Of a stretch of 64,000 nt of DNA, positions 54,731-63,992 are shown in pieces. This DNA comes from Pseudomonas mandelii (lineage in GTDB: Bacteria; Pseudomonadota; Gammaproteobacteria; Pseudomonadales; Pseudomonadaceae): assembly GCF_024138395.1 (NCBI RefSeq), contig NZ_JAMYDU010000011.1, positions 62,001-126,000 of the forward strand. Reading direction: 5' to 3'. A model generated the notes under the pieces. It saw only the letters and a list, made by a program, of their open reading frames with translations. It ran no database searches and was not told where the DNA came from. Within the stretch, counting starts at the first letter, position 1. Each line of letters opens with the position of its first letter. The position numbers and the translations under genes are program-made.

Positions 54731-55594
54731 TCAAGACCATGAAGGTGGGGCGTCAGGCTTATTACTTTGTAACCCTGTAAACGGCTCAACAACCGGTGAC
54801 GCAACCTTCTGCAGTACAGGCAGCTCCAGCCGCGCCCGTCCATAGAACGCCAACGCCGTCAGCAAACATGCCAGCCATACAATGATTCCGGCCCAGAAGG
54901 TGTGGGACATGTAGTGCCAACCCTGTAGAACCCGCGTCGTGCCGTAAACGAAACCGAGCAGCAGCGAGCCGTGCATCAGCGCTTTGGAATACCGCCAGCG
55001 ATAGCGGCGCGCCACGAAGTACAGCGCGAGCATGGTGAAGCCGCCCGACGCATGTCCACCCGGCCAGCAGCGACCGTCGCCAGCGACCTTCAGCAGATCG
55101 AAATTCTGGTACCACTCTTTGTGTTCGATTTTCCCGGCGTACTGAGTCGTTTCGACCGGGCAATACACACTGGTGTGGCCTTTGAGGTAGTGGATAATGC
55201 CAGTGCTGATGGAAAACGCGAACACCACATAGAGAAAATCCCGACGGTGTTTACTGGCGAACCGAAGTACCGGCGCGATTTGGATTTTTTCCAGGAACGC
55301 GATGATCTTCGAATGTTTTTCAGCTTTCAGCCGCGGCCAGAGAAACGACAGCAAAGCGCCAATTATCGCAACCTCACCCGTCCAGTTCGGGATGATCCGC
55401 GCCCATTTATGGGTGATCTTCTCGAACAAATGGACATGGTCCAACGGAAATACCCGGGTGGCCGGATCATAAAAAAGATCGCTGAAGGCGATGTCGATTT
55501 TAGTCAGGTCAAACAGCAGGAATACCACGACCGCGCAAACCAGCGGGATACCAAAGTTTGCCCAGTAAAAGCGGTAACGGGAAGAAGTCAGCAT
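54731..55594 (-). CDS. PAP2 superfamily membrane phosphatase
   Basis: It has 287 residues with about six membrane segments. Motifs: KGHTSVYCPVE (the KxxxxxxRP position, with CP instead of RP), PGGHASGG (the PSGH position) and RVLQGWHYMSH (SRxxxxxHxxxD-like). Such enzymes remove phosphate from lipids; the closest jobs are lipid A or undecaprenyl-pyrophosphate phosphatase. It shares strand and a 34-nt gap with an Ais-like phosphatase, which favours lipopolysaccharide modification. Confidence 0.8.
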   Translation of the reverse strand: MLTSSRYRFYWANFGIPLVCAVVVFLLFDLTKIDIAFSDLFYDPATRVFPLDHVHLFEKITHKWARIIPNWTGEVAIIGALLSFLWPRLKAEKHSKIIAFLEKIQIAPVLRFASKHRRDFLYVVFAFSISTGIIHYLKGHTSVYCPVETTQYAGKIEHKEWYQNFDLLKVAGDGRCWPGGHASGGFTMLALYFVARRYRWRYSKALMHGSLLLGFVYGTTRVLQGWHYMSHTFWAGIIVWLACLLTALAFYGRARLELPVLQKVASPVVEPFTGLQSNKPDAPPSWS

Positions 55595-55628
55595 CGTACG
55601 TCCTGATCCAGAGGGATGATGGTGAAGC

Positions 55629-56321
55629 TCATTCAGTGGTCACCGAGCGCCAGTCGGAGGCCTCGATGAAACCGAGCATGCGCGGTGGCTGAGACTTTTT
55701 GGCGGAGATAAACAGAGAAGCGCCGTAACCAAGGGTCGCGGAAGGTAACTTGAGGTCTTTTTCGAGTTGCGCCATGCATTCGCTATGGGTCACCAGAATC
55801 AGGTTGCGCCCGGCCACTTTGTGCGCCAAGGCATCGCGCAGCATGCTGCCCCTGCAACGGATCAACCAGTCTTCACCGACGCCAACCTTGTTGAACATGT
55901 AACCGGCGGTTTGCGCCGTACGCATCGCCGGGCTGTTGTAGATGTCGGCCCGATCCAGGCCCAAACGCTCGAACTGGGCGCCCACACTCACTGCCACGCT
56001 ACGGGAGCGGTCGGTGATGCCATCGTTACCGATCAGGCAGGCTGCGGTGGAGTGATCGCAGCGCTCGACGTGGCGCACCAGCACGATCATGTCGCCCTTG
56101 GCCCAACCAGTCGCCAACGCGCGGGCACCCGAAACGTTGCCATGGGCCAGGTCCGGCACGGCAGCGGGCCGCAACAGCCAAACCGTCAGCGGAATCACCA
56201 ACAAGGCAGATGCCAGCACAACCGCGGCGTTTCGATAACGGGCCAAAGGGCTCAGATCGATCGAGCGTTTTATCCCGAACAGACTCAGTCTCAATTCCAC
56301 ATCAAGCCGCCTCGCCGGCAT
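55629..56321 (-). CDS. Ais-like histidine phosphatase with N-terminal membrane anchor
   Basis: It has 230 residues. One membrane segment (about 30-50, NAAVVLASALLVIPLTVWLL) is followed by a periplasmic phosphatase domain with VLVRHVERCD (catalytic His) and ILVTHSECMA (second His), and YNSPAMRTAQTA. It resembles Ais/PmrG, which remove heptose phosphate from LPS core. It is the first gene of a pair with the PAP2 gene, divergent from the chemoreceptor. Confidence 0.8.
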   Translation of the reverse strand: MPARRLDVELRLSLFGIKRSIDLSPLARYRNAAVVLASALLVIPLTVWLLRPAAVPDLAHGNVSGARALATGWAKGDMIVLVRHVERCDHSTAACLIGNDGITDRSRSVAVSVGAQFERLGLDRADIYNSPAMRTAQTAGYMFNKVGVGEDWLIRCRGSMLRDALAHKVAGRNLILVTHSECMAQLEKDLKLPSATLGYGASLFISAKKSQPPRMLGFIEASDWRSVTTE

Positions 56322-56414
56322 GCACCACTGTCATTCGTTGCCGCGAGGGTAAAGACGCACGCGTCGGCAGCCGGTGAAACTCATGTGAAAAAAAGCTTAA
56401 GACCCGCCCAAAAG

Positions 56415-56441
56415 TTTTGTTACAGAATCGGTATAACAAAA
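56415..56441. promoter_or_regulatory. inverted repeat between the phosphatase pair and the chemoreceptor gene
   Basis: TTTTGTTA (56415-56422) and TAACAAAA (56434-56441) are exact reverse complements around CAGAATCGGTA. It contains TATAAC, which could be a -10. It lies about 95 nt upstream of the phosphatase start and 120 nt upstream of the chemoreceptor start; candidate operator. Confidence 0.5.
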
Positions 56442-56560
56442 TCCTTTCAGCTCTCGGGATTGCTGCCGATACATACCTGCTAACCCCTTGCTGGCTCTTA
56501 AAACAACAATCTTCCAGCCAACCGACGATCAAGAAGCACAACGTTCCTGGAGGAATATTG

Positions 56561-58480
56561 ATGAATAGCTGGTTCGGTAATATCAGCGTGAACCTGAAAC
56601 TGGGCTTGGGATTCGGCCTGGTCCTGGCACTGACTTGCGTCCTCGCCCTGACCGGCTGGACGAGCCTGGGCGGGTTGATTGACCGCAGCAACTGGATGAG
56701 CGACATCACTCAGCTCAACGCCGGCCTGACCAAGCTGCGTGTGGTTCGCCTGCAATACATGTTGACCAACGGCGATGAAACGGCCGCACAGAATGTGCAG
56801 ACCACCCTCGACGGTTTCATCGCTCAGCAACAATCGTTGCTGTCGACATTCAAGAGCCCGGAAAACGTCAAGCTGCTCAAAGAGCAGAGCGCGACCATCA
56901 GCGCTTACCAGATATCCCTGAACAAAATGCGCAGCGCCTACCGCACCGGTAACAGCGCCCGCGACGCTATGGGCGCCAACGCTGAAACCGCCAGCAAGTT
57001 GATCGAAGCGATCAGCGCCCGCGTACAGCAAATGCCCCTGAGCGACCAACGCTTCGAACAGTTCCAGGCCATCACCGCAGCCAAGGAAGCGTTCATCCTG
57101 GCGCGCTACGAAGTGCGTGGTTACACCGCCAGCACCAACGTCGAGACCGAGCAAAAAGCCGTCGCGCAACTGGACACGGCCATCGCCAGCCTGAAACAGC
57201 TCAATGTGCATTTCGCCGAGACCCAGCAAGATGCCCTGCGTCAGCTGGAAACCGCGCTGAGCAACTACCGAGGCGCCTTGCAAGCGTATAAAACCGCCAA
57301 CACCGATGCGGTGCAGGCGCGCAAGGAAATGACCGAACAGGGCGCCACCATCGTAACCCTGAGCGATCAGCTGTATCAGATCCAGCTCGACCGCCGCGAC
57401 GCGGAAAGCGCCCAGGCGCGCACGCTGCAACTGATCAGCACCTTGCTGGCATTGCTGGTGGGCGTCATTGCCGCCGTGATCATCACCCGTCAGATTACCG
57501 GCCCGTTGCGCGATACCCTGGCCGTGGTCGAACGCATCGCCAGCGGCGATCTGTCCCAGGATGTCAAAGTGACTCGCCGCGACGAACTCGGCGTGTTGCA
57601 GCAAGGCATCGCGCGCATGGGCGTAACCCTGCGCGATTTGATCAGTGGTATCCGCGATGGCGTCACCCAGATCGCCAGCGCCGCCGAAGAACTGTCGGCC
57701 GTGACCGAGCAAACCAGCGCCGGGGTCAACAGCCAGAAGATCGAGACCGATCAAGTGGCCACCGCCATGCACGAGATGACTGCCACGGTGCAGGAAGTCG
57801 CGCGCAACGCTGAAGAAGCGTCCCAGGCCGCAGCCGCCGCTGACGGCGAAGCGCGCGAAGGTGACAAAGTGGTCAACGAAGCCATCGCCCAGATCGAGCG
57901 CCTGGCCAGCGAAGTGGCGCGCTCCACTGAAGCGATGAGCGTGTTGCAGAAAGAAAGCGACAAGATCGGCAGCGTCATGGACGTGATCAAAGCCGTGGCC
58001 GAGCAGACGAACTTGCTGGCACTCAACGCCGCCATCGAAGCGGCACGTGCCGGTGAAGCCGGTCGTGGTTTTGCCGTGGTGGCCGACGAAGTTCGCGGCC
58101 TGGCCCAGCGCACGCAAAAATCCACCGAGGAAATCGAAGGCTTGGTGGCCGGCCTGCAGAACGGCACCCAACAAGTGTCGGCCGTGATGAACAACAGCCG
58201 CGCCCTGACCGACAGCAGCGTGGCGCTGACCCGCAAGGCCGGCGTGTCACTGGAAAACATCACCCGTACCGTGTCGAACATCCAATCGATGAACCAGCAG
58301 ATCGCTGCCGCCGCCGAGCAACAAAGCGCTGTGGCCGAAGAGATCAGCCGCAGCATCATCAACGTACGCGACGTGTCCGAACAGACCGCCGCCGCCAGCG
58401 ACGAAACGGCCGCCTCCAGTGTTGAATTGGCGCGGTTGGGTAATCAGTTGCAGATGATGGTGAGTCACTTCCGGGTTTGA
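56561..58480 (+). CDS. methyl-accepting chemotaxis protein with HBM-type sensor
   Basis: It has 639 residues. TM1 about 13-35; a long helical periplasmic sensor (about 40-280, helical bimodular type by length and character); TM2 about 285-307; HAMP (about 308-360); then the signalling hairpin with EQTNLLALNAAIEAARAGEA and GRGFAVVADEVRGLAQRT. There is no C-terminal CheR-docking pentapeptide; it ends in SHFRV. GGAGGA precedes the ATG at 56561. HBM sensors bind organic acids or amines; the ligand here is not predictable. Confidence 0.92.
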   Translation: MNSWFGNISVNLKLGLGFGLVLALTCVLALTGWTSLGGLIDRSNWMSDITQLNAGLTKLRVVRLQYMLTNGDETAAQNVQTTLDGFIAQQQSLLSTFKSPENVKLLKEQSATISAYQISLNKMRSAYRTGNSARDAMGANAETASKLIEAISARVQQMPLSDQRFEQFQAITAAKEAFILARYEVRGYTASTNVETEQKAVAQLDTAIASLKQLNVHFAETQQDALRQLETALSNYRGALQAYKTANTDAVQARKEMTEQGATIVTLSDQLYQIQLDRRDAESAQARTLQLISTLLALLVGVIAAVIITRQITGPLRDTLAVVERIASGDLSQDVKVTRRDELGVLQQGIARMGVTLRDLISGIRDGVTQIASAAEELSAVTEQTSAGVNSQKIETDQVATAMHEMTATVQEVARNAEEASQAAAAADGEAREGDKVVNEAIAQIERLASEVARSTEAMSVLQKESDKIGSVMDVIKAVAEQTNLLALNAAIEAARAGEAGRGFAVVADEVRGLAQRTQKSTEEIEGLVAGLQNGTQQVSAVMNNSRALTDSSVALTRKAGVSLENITRTVSNIQSMNQQIAAAAEQQSAVAEEISRSIINVRDVSEQTAAASDETAASSVELARLGNQLQMMVSHFRV

Positions 58481-58509
58481 CGTTAAGTCAGCGGTGAATG
58501 ACAGATCCG

Positions 58510-58575
58510 TTCGCGGGCAAGCCTCGCTCCCACAGGTTACTCACTAAACCTGTAGGAGCGAGGCTTGCCCGCGAA
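58510..58575. repeat. inverted REP pair
   Basis: TTCGCGGGCAAGCCTCGCTC...CAGG (58510-58536) and its reverse complement CCTGTAGGAGCGAGGC...CGAA (58549-58575). Same unit as at 47671 and 63909. Confidence 0.9.
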
Positions 58576-58676
58576 GGCGATCTACCGATCACCAGAGTTA
58601 TTCAGGCTTCCCACGGATTGATCACTTCAATCCCGGGAAATTCGAAGTCCCTAACCCGCAGAGCAGCCGAACGGCC

Positions 58677-59045
58677 TCAGACACTGATCGCATTGGTAAA
58701 CACTAACCGATTGCCGAACGGATCGCTGATGGTCATGTCCTGGCTCCCCCAAGGCATGGCCTGAATTTGCGGGCGGGCGAACTGATACTCCTTGGCCAGC
58801 AATTGCTGCTGGAAAGTCTCCAGTTCATCGGTCTCGATCCGCAACGCCGAGCCCGGTGTGCTGTCGCCGTGGTGTTCGGACAGGTGCAGCACGCATTCGC
58901 CACGGGAGATTTGCAGGTACAGCGGGAAGTTTGTTTCGAAGCGATGCTGCCAGTCGATCTTGAACCCCAGGAAGTCGACGTAGAATTCCAATGCCTTGGT
59001 TTCATCGAAAATCCGCAGGATCGGGGTGGTTTTGCCGAAACTCAT
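58677..59045 (-). CDS. VOC/glyoxalase superfamily (bleomycin-resistance-like) protein
   Basis: It has 122 residues with two betaalphabetabetabeta units: KALEFYVDFLGFKIDW and GSQDMTISDPFGNRLVFTN, the latter the typical VOC C-terminus. ECVLHLSEHHGD carries possible metal-binding residues. Proteins of this kind bind and sequester or modify small molecules; the substrate is unknown. Confidence 0.85.
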   Translation of the reverse strand: MSFGKTTPILRIFDETKALEFYVDFLGFKIDWQHRFETNFPLYLQISRGECVLHLSEHHGDSTPGSALRIETDELETFQQQLLAKEYQFARPQIQAMPWGSQDMTISDPFGNRLVFTNAISV

Positions 59046-59241
59046 GGGGTAGCTCCCTGACTGAATGAGCCCAGTGTAGCCGGGCTGGATGTCAGCGCTT
59101 CGGCTTCATGGGGGGATTCTTTAATCTCAGAGTGCCATCACTCCAAAAAAGATCAAAAGATCGCGCCTTCGGCAGCATCTATGATTACCCCCCTTCTCTG
59201 GCCAGAAAACGCGTGGGAACGATCAATGACTCAACGATCAC

Positions 59242-60687
59242 TCAGTCATGATGCTCGCTGGCGCGTTTGAGCAGTTTCTTGCAGCGTTCGGACAAATGCA
59301 GCACACGTAGCTGCTTTCCAGCCTTGGCGTAGCGCTCGCGCAATGTCTTCAGCGCGGCAATGGCCGAGTAGTCGACGAAGCTCAGGTGGCGACAATCAAG
59401 GGTCACCTGGGCCGGGTCATTGGCGGGGTCGAACTGGTTGAGGAATGGCGTGGTAGAGGCGAAAAACAGTGTGCCGTGCAGGCGGTAGAGTTTGCTGCCG
59501 TCGCTTTCCTGATAGCTGTCGGCATACAGCTCGCGAGCCTGTTGCCAGGCGAAGTTGAGCGCCGCAATGATGATTCCGCACAACACGGCGATGGCCAGAT
59601 CGGTGAACACCGTAATCACCGTCACCGCGATGATCACCAAGACATCGTTCAGTGGCACCTTGTTCAGCACCCGCAACGAAGCCCAGGCGAAGGTCTGCTG
59701 CGCCACCACGAACATCACCCCGACCAGTGCGGCCAGCGGGATACGCTCGATCAGCGGCGAAAGGAACAGCACGAACAGCAGAATCATCACCCCGGCCACT
59801 GCACCGGACAGCCGACCGCGACCGCCAGAGCTGAGGTTGATCATGGTTTGCCCGATCATGGCGCAGCCCCCCATGCCACCGAACACGCCAGAAACTATAT
59901 TGGCGGCTCCGAGCGCCACGCACTCGCGATCCGGGTAGCCGCGGCTCTCGGTGATCTCGTCGGTGAGGTTCAGGGTCAGCAGGGTTTCCAGCAAGCCGAC
60001 CAACGCCATCAATATCGCGTAAGGCGCGATGATGTGCAGGGTTTCCAGGCTCCAGGGGATATCTGGCAGCGCGAAGCTCGGCAAACCGCCGGCAATGTTC
60101 GCCATGTCGCCCAGGGTGCGGGTCGGCAGGTTAAGTAGATAAACCGCCAGCCCAACCCCCAGAATCGCCACCAGTGCTGGCGGCACGGCACGTGTCAGGC
60201 GTGGCATCAGGTAGACGATGGCCATCGTCAGCGCCACCAGCCCGACCATCATGTACAGCGGCGAGCCACTTAACCAGACCTCACCGCTTTTGAAGTGCTC
60301 CAACTGAGCCAGGGCAATGATGATCGCCAGGCCGTTGACGAAGCCGAGCATCACCGGGTGCGGCACCATGCGCACCAGTTTGCCCAGCTTCAACAGACCG
60401 AACGCGAGCATGATCAACCCGCCCAGCAACACAGTCGCCAGCAAGTACTGCACGCCGTGCTGCACCACCAGCGCGACGATCACCACGGCCATCGATCCGG
60501 CGGCACCAGACACCATCCCCGGCCGCCCACCAAACAGCGCAGTCAGGGTGCAGATGATGAAAGCGCCGTACAGCCCCATCAATGGATTGAGGTGGGCCAC
60601 CAGCGCGAAGGCGATGCATTCGGGCAGCAGGGCGAAAGAGGTCGTGAGTCCGGCCAGGACATCGGCGCGCAGACGTTTGGGTTTCAT
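59242..60687 (-). CDS. SulP-family anion transporter with STAS domain
   Basis: It has 481 residues. The membrane part (1-385) has about 12-14 segments with GLYGAFIICTLTALFGGRPG and GMGGCAMIGQTMINLSSGGR. The C-terminal STAS domain (about 400-481) contains VTLDCRHLSFVDYSAIAALK. SulP carriers move sulfate, bicarbonate or dicarboxylates; without an adjacent pathway the substrate stays open. Confidence 0.92.
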   Translation of the reverse strand: MKPKRLRADVLAGLTTSFALLPECIAFALVAHLNPLMGLYGAFIICTLTALFGGRPGMVSGAAGSMAVVIVALVVQHGVQYLLATVLLGGLIMLAFGLLKLGKLVRMVPHPVMLGFVNGLAIIIALAQLEHFKSGEVWLSGSPLYMMVGLVALTMAIVYLMPRLTRAVPPALVAILGVGLAVYLLNLPTRTLGDMANIAGGLPSFALPDIPWSLETLHIIAPYAILMALVGLLETLLTLNLTDEITESRGYPDRECVALGAANIVSGVFGGMGGCAMIGQTMINLSSGGRGRLSGAVAGVMILLFVLFLSPLIERIPLAALVGVMFVVAQQTFAWASLRVLNKVPLNDVLVIIAVTVITVFTDLAIAVLCGIIIAALNFAWQQARELYADSYQESDGSKLYRLHGTLFFASTTPFLNQFDPANDPAQVTLDCRHLSFVDYSAIAALKTLRERYAKAGKQLRVLHLSERCKKLLKRASEHHD

Positions 60688-60778
60688 GGCTTACCTAAAA
60701 AATACAGGCGGGAGAAGAGAGCGCGGATGTTACGGAATTGAGGGCGGGCCGGCCAGTGAATGGGCCGGCAGAAACGCA

Positions 60779-60871
60779 ATCGCGAGCAGGCTCGCTCCCA
60801 CAATGGACTTGCGTCGATTCACAATAATAGGATCAACACAGAACCAATGTGGGAGCGAGCCTGCTCGCGAT
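60779..60871. repeat. inverted REP pair
   Basis: ATCGCGAGCAGGCTCGCTCC... (60779-60804) and its reverse complement ...GGGAGCGAGCCTGCTCGCGAT (to 60871), the other common Pseudomonas REP type, between the LysR stop and the SulP start. Confidence 0.9.
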
Positions 60872-60893
60872 GAACGATAACGCAGTCTTCGAA

Positions 60894-61805
60894 TTAGCCT
60901 CTGAAATCCGCAATCGCATAAGCCGCCAATTTGCCCTGAATGAAGTCCAGGAAGCATTGAATCCGTAGGGCAAGTTGCGAGTTGCGGTAGTACACCGCGT
61001 TGATCGGTTGGCGATATCCGCTGTTGAACTCCGCCAGCAGCACCTGCAAGCGACCGGCGCGGATGTCGTCGATGGTCATGAAGTGCGACAGGCAGGCGAT
61101 GCCCTGCCCTGCCAGTGCCAGATGCCTGATTGTTTCGCCACTGGACGCACAGATCGACGCCTGGATCGGCCAGCGATCACCGTGGACATAGCGCAGCGGC
61201 CATTGGTTGAGGCCTTCGTTCTGGGTAAATCCCAGCAGCGTATGGTCGGCCAGATCTGCAACGGCGGCCGGTACGCCGTGTTGCTCCAGATACGCTGGGC
61301 TGGCGACGATGTGCAGCGGGCTGCAACCCAAAGAGCGGGCGTGTAGGGTCGAATCGGCCAGCGTGCCGATGCGGATGGCGATGTCGGTGCTTTGTTCGAG
61401 CAGGTCGATGATCAGGTCATTACTGTTGAGTTCGAGCTGGATGTCCGGGTAGAGACGGCGGAACTCATCGATGTAAGGCACGATGGCGTGCAGCATGAAC
61501 GGCGACGCGGCATTGATTCGCAGGCGCCCGGAGGGGGTTTGCTGGCGTGAGGACAGGCGCTCTTCGAGTTCGTCCATCTGATCGAGAATCAGCTTGGCGT
61601 GCTCGAAGAAATACTTGCCCTCCTCGGTCAGGTCCATGCGTCGCGTGGTGCGGTTGATCAGCGTGGTGTCGAGCTTGGCCTCCAATCGCGACAGCGTGCG
61701 GCTGACCGCCGACGGCGTTTGTCCGACCTGTTCGGCCGCCGCAGAAATCGACCCGCATTCAATCACGCAGACGAAAATCTGCAACTCATCGGATCTGGCT
61801 TTCAC
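60894..61805 (-). CDS. LysR-family transcriptional regulator
   Basis: It has 303 residues. A winged helix-turn-helix (1-60: FVCVIECGSISAAAEQVGQT, PSAVSRTLSRLEAKLDT) precedes a two-lobed effector domain (90-300). The start is taken as GTG 61805 (KARSDELQIF follows) because GAGG lies 6 nt upstream and the family N-terminus begins here; the longer frame to 61910 is not family-like. It lies downstream of the mdaB-type gene on the same strand and may regulate it. Confidence 0.9.
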   Translation of the reverse strand: MKARSDELQIFVCVIECGSISAAAEQVGQTPSAVSRTLSRLEAKLDTTLINRTTRRMDLTEEGKYFFEHAKLILDQMDELEERLSSRQQTPSGRLRINAASPFMLHAIVPYIDEFRRLYPDIQLELNSNDLIIDLLEQSTDIAIRIGTLADSTLHARSLGCSPLHIVASPAYLEQHGVPAAVADLADHTLLGFTQNEGLNQWPLRYVHGDRWPIQASICASSGETIRHLALAGQGIACLSHFMTIDDIRAGRLQVLLAEFNSGYRQPINAVYYRNSQLALRIQCFLDFIQGKLAAYAIADFRG

Positions 61806-61985
61806 GTGTGTCCTCGTTAGCGAATCGGCGTTGCATGAATCGCCAAGATCGCAGCCTTCGGCAGCTCCTACAAGGATTGCGAGCGCCCTGAACCTTCGGG
61901 TGTACGCCATCTGTAGGAACTGCCGCAGGTTCGGGCCGCGTTCGGACGATCTTTTCCGCCGTTGCGACGGATACTAGCCGGAAAT

Positions 61986-62576
61986 TCAGGCCGGTAAGCC
62001 AAACACCTCGCTCAAGTGCTGCTCATAACGCGCCACATCGGCTTCGACGTTCGGGCGTTTCATCACATCCACGCACAGGAAGGTCGGCAAACCGGTCATG
62101 CCGAGGAAGGTGTTGGCCTTGTGGAACGGGAAGTACACCGCGTCCACGCCCTTGGCTTCGAAGAAATCGGTCGGGTCGTCGAAGGCCTGCTGCGGCGCGT
62201 TCCAAGTCAGCGACAGCATGTATTTTTTCCCGTGCAACAAGCCGCCGCTGCCGTACTTCTGCGACGCGTCGGAGCGCGTGCGGCCATCGCTGGCGTAGAG
62301 GCTGCCGTGGCCTTCGGTGAAGACTTCATCGACGTACTTCTTGACGGTCCAGGGCGCGCCCATCCACCAGCCGGGCATTTGATAGATGATCACATCGGCC
62401 CAGAGGAATTTGGCAACTTCCTCCGCGACGTCGTACCCCTCGTCGATGAATGTGGCTTTTACATCCACACCGCCGCGATCCAGCACGCTCAGCGCGGCTT
62501 CGTGCAGCGTTGTGTTGTAGCGACCATCGGAGTGGGCAAACTTTTTGCCGCCATTGAGCAACAGGACTTTTTTCAT
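61986..62576 (-). CDS. mdaB: MdaB-type NAD(P)H:quinone oxidoreductase
   Basis: Flavodoxin-fold quinone reductase of 196 residues (MKKVLLLNGGKKFAHSDGRY; YQMPGWWMGAPWTVKKYVDE; HGKKYMLSLTWNAP). It reduces quinones by two electrons and protects against oxidative stress. The start at 62576 is the conserved one; the frame extends to 62654 without family similarity. Its LysR neighbour is 180 nt downstream. Confidence 0.9.
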   Translation of the reverse strand: MKKVLLLNGGKKFAHSDGRYNTTLHEAALSVLDRGGVDVKATFIDEGYDVAEEVAKFLWADVIIYQMPGWWMGAPWTVKKYVDEVFTEGHGSLYASDGRTRSDASQKYGSGGLLHGKKYMLSLTWNAPQQAFDDPTDFFEAKGVDAVYFPFHKANTFLGMTGLPTFLCVDVMKRPNVEADVARYEQHLSEVFGLPA

Positions 62577-62736
62577 GAGAAGTCTCGCAAGGTTGAAATT
62601 CGATGGCGGCAGAGTAGCGAGTCGACTCGCGCGGAATAAGCGCTCAATCCGCAAAATTCATTTGACCAATACGCACGAATCGATAGGGGATTGTTGCCAT
62701 AGACTTGCGCCGATTCTGACTTTCAAGGACAACCTG

Positions 62737-63051
62737 ATGAGCGAACTGCAAGGCTTCATCCTCCACGCCAAGACCCGCCCGGAAAAAGCCGAGGCCTTCG
62801 AAGCGTTCTTCCGTGCCTATGTCGAACCGAGTCGCGCCGAACCCGGTTGCATCGAGTACCACATGCTGCGAGACAAACAAGACCCGACGCTGTTTATCTT
62901 CTACGAGATCTGGCAGTCCCAGGCCCATCTGGACGTGCACTCGAACCTGCCGCACATGCAGCAGTTCCTCGACATGCGCATGGAGTATCTGGAGCGCGAT
63001 TTCGATATCCGCCCGATCGAGATGCTCAGCACTTCGTCCGCTAGCCGCTGA
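62737..63051 (+). CDS. antibiotic biosynthesis monooxygenase (ABM) domain protein
   Basis: It has 104 residues, a dimeric ferredoxin-like ABM/YgiN fold: FILHAKTRPEKAEAFEAFFR, EPGCIEYHMLRDKQDPTLFI. YgiN-like proteins work on quinols and are often found with mdaB, which is divergent here (160 nt apart). AAGGA lies 7 nt before the ATG at 62737. Its end overlaps the convergent TauE gene by 11 nt. Confidence 0.88.
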   Translation: MSELQGFILHAKTRPEKAEAFEAFFRAYVEPSRAEPGCIEYHMLRDKQDPTLFIFYEIWQSQAHLDVHSNLPHMQQFLDMRMEYLERDFDIRPIEMLSTSSASR

Positions 63052-63805
63052 TCAGCAAGTGGCCGCCGAGCATGCCGAGGCCGATGAAGAACACGCGCTT
63101 GAACAACACGGCGCTGATCCGCTGGCGCAGCCATTGCCCCAACAGCATGCCGAGCACCGCCGGAACCAGCGCCAGCAGCGACGCGCTCAACTCACCACCG
63201 CCGAGGGCGCCGCGCCATGACAGGCCGGCGGCCAACGCGAGGGTCGACACAGTGAACGACAAGCCCAACGCCTGCACCAGTTGATCCTTGCTCAAGCCCA
63301 GCGCTTGCAGATAAGGCACCGCCGGAATCACGAAGACACCGGTAGCCGAGGTGATGATGCCCGTCAGCACACCGCACAACGGACCGAGCCAACGCTCGGT
63401 CCGACCGCCGACGCGCAGGGTCGGCAAGAACAACCCGCTCAAGGCGTATATCAACAACGCCGCCCCCAGCCCGCGCACGACCCACTGCCCACCGGCCATG
63501 CCGATCCATAGAGTACCGGCGCCCGTGCCGATGAAAATCGCCAACAGCATCGGCCACAACCGGTTCAGCAGCCCGCGCAAATGTCCGCCGAATGCCAGTT
63601 GCCAGACATTGGTCAGGGTGGCGGGAATGATCAGCAATGCCGCAGCCTGCGACGGTGCCATAGCCAGACCGAGCAAGCCCATGGCAATGGTGGGCAGTCC
63701 GAGACCGATCACGCCTTTGATCATCCCGGCCAGCAGGAAGGTGGCAATAACCAGCAAAGAAAGGGCCAAACCCAGATGTTGGTAGAACGCGGCGAGTGTA
63801 TTCAT
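63041..63805 (-). CDS. TauE/SafE-family membrane permease
   Basis: It has 254 residues and about 7-8 membrane segments, with two repeats typical of TauE/SafE (LLAGMIKGVIGLGLPTIAMG; GVLTGIITSATGVFVIPAVP). It probably exports sulfite or organosulfur anions; the substrate is not predictable. The start is taken at 63805 (MNTLAAFYQHLG); no strong ribosome site is seen and the frame extends to 63919. Confidence 0.85.
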   Translation of the reverse strand: MNTLAAFYQHLGLALSLLVIATFLLAGMIKGVIGLGLPTIAMGLLGLAMAPSQAAALLIIPATLTNVWQLAFGGHLRGLLNRLWPMLLAIFIGTGAGTLWIGMAGGQWVVRGLGAALLIYALSGLFLPTLRVGGRTERWLGPLCGVLTGIITSATGVFVIPAVPYLQALGLSKDQLVQALGLSFTVSTLALAAGLSWRGALGGGELSASLLALVPAVLGMLLGQWLRQRISAVLFKRVFFIGLGMLGGHLLISG

Positions 63806-63908
63806 GGGGCGATGGTGAGCGCGGATGGTTGCCTTGAAAATCTGCCATATACTGAGGCTGCCTCTTGATTTGGTGGAGGCTTGAATTTTCGTTGCGGCTG
63901 CTGATGTC

Positions 63909-63992
63909 TTCGCGGGCAAGCCTCGCTCCTACAGGGGATCTGTGATCTCCAGAACGACATAAACCCTGTAGGAGCGAGGCTTGCCCGCGAAG
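63909..63992. repeat. inverted REP pair
   Basis: TTCGCGGGCAAGCCTCGCTC... (63909-63936) and the reverse complement ...GAGCGAGGCTTGCCCGCGAA (to about 63991). Same unit as 58510-58575. Confidence 0.9.

Noticed and set aside
56498..58174. A 558-codon open frame on the minus strand opposite the chemoreceptor
   Set aside because: Antisense shadow; the chemoreceptor frame has full MCP signatures and a ribosome site.
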